The notes under the pieces: generated by a model
What the model was told of the DNA's origin: nothing
Seen by the model: the letters and a program-made list of their open reading frames with translations, nothing else
Database searches by the model: none
Translations under genes and position numbers: made by a program
Assembly (NCBI GenBank): GCA_051000345.1
Contig: JBPCOJ010000015.1
Location: 1-16,715 of the forward strand
Direction of reading: 5' to 3'
Length of the DNA stretch: 16,715 nt
Source: JBHENC01 sp051000345
Lineage (GTDB): Bacteria; Acidobacteriota; Blastocatellia; Pyrinomonadales; Pyrinomonadaceae
In this document: positions 13,514 through 16,715 of the stretch, one piece after another
How the letters are laid out: each line of letters opens with the position of its first letter
Numbering within the stretch: the stretch's first letter is position 1

Positions 13514-13543
13514 GGCCGCGCGGCGATTTTCGTGGAAGCTCGT

Positions 13544-15001
13544 TTAGCGATTTTCGTTGAAGTCTGTGGCGGCTTTTGCGAGCGGGTTAAAGGCTGTTTC
13601 GTACTCGCGCAGTTTGCGATAAAGCGTGCGCGCGGAGATGCCTAGCACGGCGGCTGTGCGGTCACGATTGCCGCCCGTTTCTTCGAGCACGCGCAGGATG
13701 TGTTGACGCTCTAATTCCTCAAGCGTGATTGATGCGCCCGCGTTTGCGGCAGAAGTGTCGGTACTCTCTGCGCCCGAAATATTCGGCGAGAATTGCGTTG
13801 CCGCGTTGTGCTGTTGGACGGCGGGCAAAATCTGTTCGGCTTCGATGATGTCCGTGCTTGAGAGAGCGCACGCGCGTTCGAGAGAGTTGCGCAGTTCGCG
13901 CACGTTGCCCGGCCAATCGTAAGCGACGAGCCGCCCGCGCGTTTCGTCGGAAAGACACAGCGCAGGGCGTTGAAAGCGCTTGCGGTAAAAGTTCAGGAAA
14001 TGATCCACGAGCGCGGGAATGTCCTTGCGCCGCTCGCGCAACGGTGGAACGTGAAGCGAAATAACATTGAGACGATAAAAGAGGTCTGCGCGAAAGCGTC
14101 CTTCGCGCACGTCCAAGGCGAGATTGCGATTCGTCGCGGCGATGATGCGCACGTCCGCCGTTTGATCTCTCGTTGACCCGACGCGGCGAAAGCGTCCCTG
14201 TTCGAGAAACTGTAAAAGTTTTACTTGCGACAAAAGCGGCATTTCGCCGACTTCATCCAGAAACAGAGACGCGCCGTCAGCCGCTTCGAGCAGCCCGCGC
14301 TTGAGCGTTGACGCGCCCGTGAACGCGCCCTTTTCGTGGCCGAAGAATTCCGACTCGAAAAGATTTTCGGGCAGCGCGCCGCAGTTGATTGTAATCATCA
14401 CGGCGGAGGCGCGCGCGCTTCTGCGATGAATAAACCGCGCGAGCACATCTTTGCCCGTGCCGCTCTCGCCCGTGATAACGATGGTCGAATCCAGCCGCGC
14501 GGCGTTTTCCGCGAGCGCGACGAGGCCGCGCATTTGCTCGCTTTCGTAAACGACAGCGGGCGTGTCGTTATCGTCCGCCGCAGGCGTTTCCTCTATCGTT
14601 TGCCGCAGCGATGCGTTCTGCCGCACGAGACGGCGTTTCTCGTCGGCCTTGCGTATGACGGCTTCCATTTCGTCGAGCGTCGAAGGCTTCGTCAAATAAT
14701 CGTAAGCGCCGTGACGCATCGCTTCGATGCCGCTGCCGAGCGACGTGTCGGCGGTGAGCATGATGACTTCCGGCGCGTCGTCCATTTTGCGTATCTCGCG
14801 CAAGGCATCGAGGCCGGACAATCCCGGCATATTGATGTCGAGCATCACGACATCGTAATCCGCTTCGCGCAGAACTCGCAGCGCATCGTCGCCGCTCTCC
14901 GCCGACGCCATATCAAAGCCGGAGCGCGTCAATTGCTGCGGCACAAGCCTGCGCAGCAACGCATCGTCATCGACCAGCAATACGCGAATCTTACGGCTCA
15001 T
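13544..15001 (-). CDS. NtrC-family sigma-54-dependent response regulator
   Basis: The product is a complete 485-residue bacterial enhancer-binding protein. Receiver residues 5-120 carry the acidic pair D11-D13, phosphoacceptor D55 (VVMLDINMPG), T83 and K105. The AAA+ domain (about 150-385) has Walker A GESGTGKD (178-185), the sigma-54-contacting GAFTGA loop (225-230), Walker B SLFLDE (245-250), and the AATNRNL and FRADLFYRLNV motifs with arginine finger. A FIS-type helix-turn-helix (about 427-466, HILRVLEETGGNRDRTAAVLGIS) ends the protein. It should bind upstream sites when phosphorylated and drive sigma-54 open-complex formation. No partner histidine kinase is in the window. The ATG at 15001 has only a distant GGGAG about 14 bp upstream. 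The tandem dyads at 13469-13513 and 9806-9850 are its likely targets. The first 27 codons are duplicated at 15838-15918. Confidence 0.95.
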   Translation of the reverse strand: MSRKIRVLLVDDDALLRRLVPQQLTRSGFDMASAESGDDALRVLREADYDVVMLDINMPGLSGLDALREIRKMDDAPEVIMLTADTSLGSGIEAMRHGAYDYLTKPSTLDEMEAVIRKADEKRRLVRQNASLRQTIEETPAADDNDTPAVVYESEQMRGLVALAENAARLDSTIVITGESGTGKDVLARFIHRRSARASAVMITINCGALPENLFESEFFGHEKGAFTGASTLKRGLLEAADGASLFLDEVGEMPLLSQVKLLQFLEQGRFRRVGSTRDQTADVRIIAATNRNLALDVREGRFRADLFYRLNVISLHVPPLRERRKDIPALVDHFLNFYRKRFQRPALCLSDETRGRLVAYDWPGNVRELRNSLERACALSSTDIIEAEQILPAVQQHNAATQFSPNISGAESTDTSAANAGASITLEELERQHILRVLEETGGNRDRTAAVLGISARTLYRKLREYETAFNPLAKAATDFNENR

Positions 15002-15090
15002 GCTTTTCGGAGAGTCTCCCTTAACGCTTAAATTTTATACGATAAATGTTCGCCTGTAGAAATCACTTATCGCCGGAAATGATTTGCTCT

Positions 15091-15477
15091 CTAACCTTCA
15101 ATTGCCGTCCACTGTTTGAAAAACTGCTTGACTTCATCGCGCGACGACTTGCCCGCAGCAATATGCAAAAACAAAACAACGATTTGCTTATTCGTTGCGG
15201 TTAGGCGCGCGCCGTTGAGTTCGAGAAAGATTTCGGAAACGGCTGCCGCCACGCGCTTATTTCCATCAATGAAAGCATGTGCTTGTGTCAGATGATAAGC
15301 GTATGTCGCTGCGCATGTGACCAGATCGGCGTTCTCGTAGTGCTCGCGATTCTCGGCGGCAACTAACGCCGATTCCAATGCGCCCGCGTCCCGTAAGTCA
15401 TGAGCGCCGCCGAACTCTTCGATCAATCGAGCATGAATGTCGAGCACCTCTTGTTTGCGCGGGAAAAGAAACGGCAA
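15091..15477 (-). CDS. doc: Doc-type (Fic-fold) toxin
   Basis: The product has 128 residues, the usual length for death-on-curing toxins. The active-site motif HAFIDGNKR (67-75) has Lys where AMP-transferring Fic proteins have Gly, the Doc signature. Phage P1 Doc phosphorylates and inactivates EF-Tu, so the same target is plausible here. Other family marks are VLDIHARLIEEFGG (11-24), LRDAGALESAL (28-38) and the helix after the motif. The start is TTG at 15477, the first usable start after an in-frame TAG. It lies 4 bp beyond the antitoxin stop, so the pair is translationally linked. No truncation or missing key residue is seen, so the toxin is probably functional. Confidence 0.88.
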   Translation of the reverse strand: MPFLFPRKQEVLDIHARLIEEFGGAHDLRDAGALESALVAAENREHYENADLVTCAATYAYHLTQAHAFIDGNKRVAAAVSEIFLELNGARLTATNKQIVVLFLHIAAGKSSRDEVKQFFKQWTAIEG

Positions 15478-15481
15478 GCCT

Positions 15482-15721
15482 TTATTCCGATCCTTTAGCT
15501 AACTCTTCATAGGCGCTTTTGCGCCGCTCGAACACCGCATCCGTTATATCGTTAATTTTTCGGGCGCGTTCTACTTCATCCAACGACCGCACGATCAATG
15601 TGCGATCAACGACGGACAAATCAATCTCATCTCCCGCCTTTACTCCCATCATATCTAACACTTCTTTCGGCAAAACCACCGTCGAAGAATCTCCGGCTGC
15701 CATAATTCTTTTACGTGACAT
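15482..15721 (-). CDS. AbrB/SpoVT-type antitoxin of the Doc pair
   Basis: The product has 79 residues. Residues 1-47 form a swapped-hairpin AbrB-like DNA-binding domain (STVVLPKEVLDMMGVKAGDEIDL, then LIVRSLDE). Residues 48-79 form a charged helical tail expected to bind and neutralise the toxin encoded 4 bp downstream. A strong AAAGGAG lies 6 bp before the ATG at 15721. P1 Doc has a Phd-type partner, so this is the alternative AbrB-type pairing, which is also known for Doc-like toxins. Autorepression by the complex is expected from the family; no operator was resolved. Confidence 0.85.
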   Translation of the reverse strand: MSRKRIMAAGDSSTVVLPKEVLDMMGVKAGDEIDLSVVDRTLIVRSLDEVERARKINDITDAVFERRKSAYEELAKGSE

Positions 15722-15777
15722 ATAAAACTCCTTTCGCGGAGAGAGTGTACGTTCGTAGCGACAAGAAAACCAGAACC

Positions 15778-15918
15778 CTAATCCATTTCGCGCAGAACCT
15801 TAATGGCTTTCTAGCTTGTCGTCATCCTATCAAAATCGGAACGCGTCAATTGCTGCGGCACAAGCCTGCGCAGCAACGCATCGTCATCGACCAGCAATAC
15901 GCGAATCTTACGGCTCAT
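15778..15918 (-). pseudogene. Truncated duplicate of the 5' end of the sigma-54 activator gene
   Basis: Plus-strand bases 15842-15919 are identical to 14925-15002, the first 26 codons of the activator gene. The next codon also matches, with one silent change in codon 26. After residue 30 the copy diverges, loses two codons, hits TAG (15811-15813), resumes recognisable homology (KAIKVLREMD against DALRVLREAD) and stops again at 15778. The rest of the receiver, the AAA+ domain and the FIS domain are absent. About 30 bp of weaker similarity extends past the start codon toward the antitoxin stop. It is a dead fragment lying as a direct repeat on the far side of the AbrB/Doc pair. Confidence 0.9.
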
Positions 15919-15919
15919 G
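15842..15919. repeat. 78-bp perfect direct repeat, copy 2 (copy 1 at 14925-15002)
   Basis: The two copies are in the same orientation, offset by 917 bp, and bracket the AbrB/Doc toxin-antitoxin pair. Each includes the start codon and first 26 codons of the activator gene. Confidence 0.93.
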
Positions 15920-15946
15920 TATTTTTAGAAATTCCCTTTCACGGCA

Positions 15947-16246
15947 TTACGCTGCCTCAACGGAACTCTTCACCTCTGCTATCGCGGAAGCAATTACTTC
16001 GTCCTTCACGCCGTGCCGCCGCAGGCTCTCAATCAGATCGGATACTTCCGTGTTCGCTTCGAGCCGTTCAAGGTCGGCGCGCAAGCCCTGACCGATATAC
16101 GCTCGCATCAGCGGTTGATAGCCGGAGAACCCGAGACGCGGAGCAATGCGCTTGAGGTCTTCGACCACATCTTCGGGCATCCGAAAACTAATTGTTGCCA
16201 TCACGCGGTCTTTACGCAACCGCTGCTTCAAATTATTGATCTTCAT
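15947..16246 (-). CDS. Ribbon-helix-helix antitoxin partnered with the broken BrnT-like toxin
   Basis: The product has 99 residues. A ribbon-helix-helix fold is visible: strand ATISFRM (17-23), helix PEDVVEDLKRIAPRLG (24-39), the turn FSGYQ, then a second helix PLMRAYIGQGLRADLERLE (45-63). A C-terminal helical region (64-99) probably binds the toxin. The ATG at 16246 lies inside the end of the toxin reading frame (14-bp overlap), the toxin-first order of BrnT/BrnA systems. It is not a close match to classical BrnA in its N-terminus, so I leave the gene unnamed. The gene is intact although its toxin is not. An internal ATG (16201) is a possible alternative start. It would be served by the promoter at 16541-16570. 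Confidence 0.8.
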   Translation of the reverse strand: MKINNLKQRLRKDRVMATISFRMPEDVVEDLKRIAPRLGFSGYQPLMRAYIGQGLRADLERLEANTEVSDLIESLRRHGVKDEVIASAIAEVKSSVEAA

Positions 16247-16514
16247 ACAGCTTTCTTTCCGTTTCAGTGGCCGGGCGAGCCGAAACGAGGCGAATCACAT
16301 CATCCTCTTGCACCACGTAGACCACAAACAACACACGCCGATTTACGATCAGGCCGATCACAGCTTCTCTTCGTTCGCCCTTAACAACACCGGCATCTTC
16401 GACACGCAAGAACGGATCGAAGAACACCTCACATGCTGTTTCAAAAGAAACGCCGTGCTACCGCAGATTGGCCGCAGCCTTATCGCTGTCTCATTCAAAG
16501 TTAATGTCATGCAA
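16233..16514 (-). pseudogene. brnT: brnT-type toxin gene inactivated by two nonsense codons
   Basis: Read in one frame from a TTG at 16514 the product would be a 93-residue BrnT-like RNase toxin: MHDINFE, stop, DSDKAAANLR, stop, HGVSFETACEVFFDPF, and on to IGLIVNRRVLFVVYV, VIRLVSARPATETERKLYE. The stops fall exactly at conserved family positions: TGA (16491-16493) where FEWD has Trp, and TAG (16458-16460) where KHGVSF has Lys. There is no frameshift, so the loss is by point mutation. A GTG at 16427 could give a 64-residue fragment lacking the N-terminal part, which is unlikely to be active. Known BrnT cleaves mRNA in stress and is neutralised by BrnA. Genes nearby end with TGA and TAG, so a changed genetic code does not explain the stops. 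Confidence 0.86.
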
Positions 16515-16540
16515 GGTGTATCTGACATTCATCAAGGAAG

Positions 16541-16570
16541 GATATAAAGCCTATGTATCTACGTTGTCAA
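16541..16570 (-). promoter_or_regulatory. Sigma-70-type promoter for the brnT/antitoxin remnant operon
   Basis: On the minus strand a perfect -35 TTGACA (16570-16565) is followed after 17 or 18 bp by TTATAT or TATATC. The -10 ends about 27 bp before the toxin start at 16514. The strong -35 suggests that the antitoxin is still transcribed although the toxin is dead. Confidence 0.6.
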
Positions 16571-16674
16571 TACACAGCTTAATAGCATAACGCCGGAATT
16601 TGTATGTTGACTGAAGTGTGCTGAAGCCGCAAGCTTGAGCCACACAGGATGCCGGTGAAGCCGTGCTGGAATTA

Positions 16675-16688
16675 TGACTTGCAAGTCA
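16675..16688. repeat. 14-bp perfect palindrome near the right edge
   Basis: TGACTTGCAAGTCA is identical to its reverse complement. It lies in about 200 bp at the right edge where I see no gene. It could be an operator for a gene beyond the window. Confidence 0.45.
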
Positions 16689-16715
16689 GTCGGTCAGACA
16701 AGCTCCCGGTATCCA

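Noticed and set aside
13523..13557. 11-bp direct repeat GCGATTTTCGT at 13523 and 13547
   Set aside because: One copy is the end of the activator coding sequence, the repeat is short, and it has no partner at the other operon in the same position; likely chance.
15004..15060. Sigma-70 promoter for the activator gene around TATAAA (minus strand)
   Set aside because: A -10-like TATAAA is present but no convincing -35 at 16-18 bp, so it was not listed.
16233..16427. A complete 64-residue small gene
   Set aside because: It is the C-terminal two thirds of a brnT reading frame; homology continues upstream through two stop codons, so it is a pseudogene part.
16458..16493. Read-through or recoding of TGA/TAG in the brnT frame
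   Set aside because: TGA and TAG end other genes in the window (3812, 9953), and no recoding structure is visible.
1..16715. tRNA, rRNA, CRISPR arrays, transposase genes
   Set aside because: Looked for; no cloverleaf, regular repeat-spacer pattern or transposase motif was seen.

Overview
The window looks like a chromosomal segment of a Gram-negative (diderm) bacterium of moderately high GC. One gene product carries a long C-terminal region that reads as an outer-membrane beta-barrel, and several others are exported DUF11-type proteins. This protein mix, together with a sigma-54 activator and a Doc/BrnT toxin-antitoxin cluster, would fit Acidobacteriota (Blastocatellia-like). That placement is inference from protein style, not a match. 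Every gene I support is on the minus strand, so transcription runs from high to low coordinates.

Right end (about 16715 to 15091) is accessory DNA. It holds a sigma-70-like promoter (16541-16570), a brnT-type toxin gene killed by two nonsense codons (16233-16514), its overlapping intact ribbon-helix-helix antitoxin (15947-16246), a truncated duplicate of the start of the neighbouring activator gene (15778-15918), and an apparently intact AbrB-type antitoxin/Doc-type toxin pair (15091-15721). The pair is bracketed by two copies of the activator's 5' end, 78 bp of which are identical.

Middle (15001 to 9953) holds a complete NtrC-type sigma-54 activator (13544-15001), then a putative operon: a stand-alone receiver that has lost its phosphoacceptor Asp (12897-13277), a small exported DUF11 protein with polyalanine tracts (12209-12799), and a 707-residue exported DUF11 protein (9953-12076). 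A strong rho-independent terminator follows (9860-9920).

Left (9613 to 1) holds a second putative operon. It encodes a 1933-residue protein combining DUF11 repeats, an SdrD-B-like module, a linker and a C-terminal barrel (3812-9613). This is followed by a translationally coupled exported beta-helix/DUF11 protein (1836-3815), an AI-2E family membrane protein (637-1809), and a partial low-GC NYN-domain gene running off the edge (1-584).

The most interesting signal is non-coding. The two surface-protein operons share a duplicated control region of about 160 bp. In each, two dyads of the form TGAC-N5-GTCA lie 19 bp apart centre to centre. About 100 bp downstream of them is a conserved block, CGGTACG-N4-TTTGTTT or CGGTACG-N4-CTTGTTT in exact form GCGGTACGAGACTTGTTTA and GCGGTACGGAGTTTGTTTA, which resembles a sigma-54 -24/-12 promoter. 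The start codon is 192-193 bp from the upstream module in both cases. With an NtrC-type activator encoded next door, the simplest model is one sigma-54 regulon driving a multi-component DUF11 surface structure: small and medium secreted subunits, a giant outer-membrane anchor and a beta-helix protein. The regulatory link and the assembly are inference. The repeated sequence blocks are directly visible.
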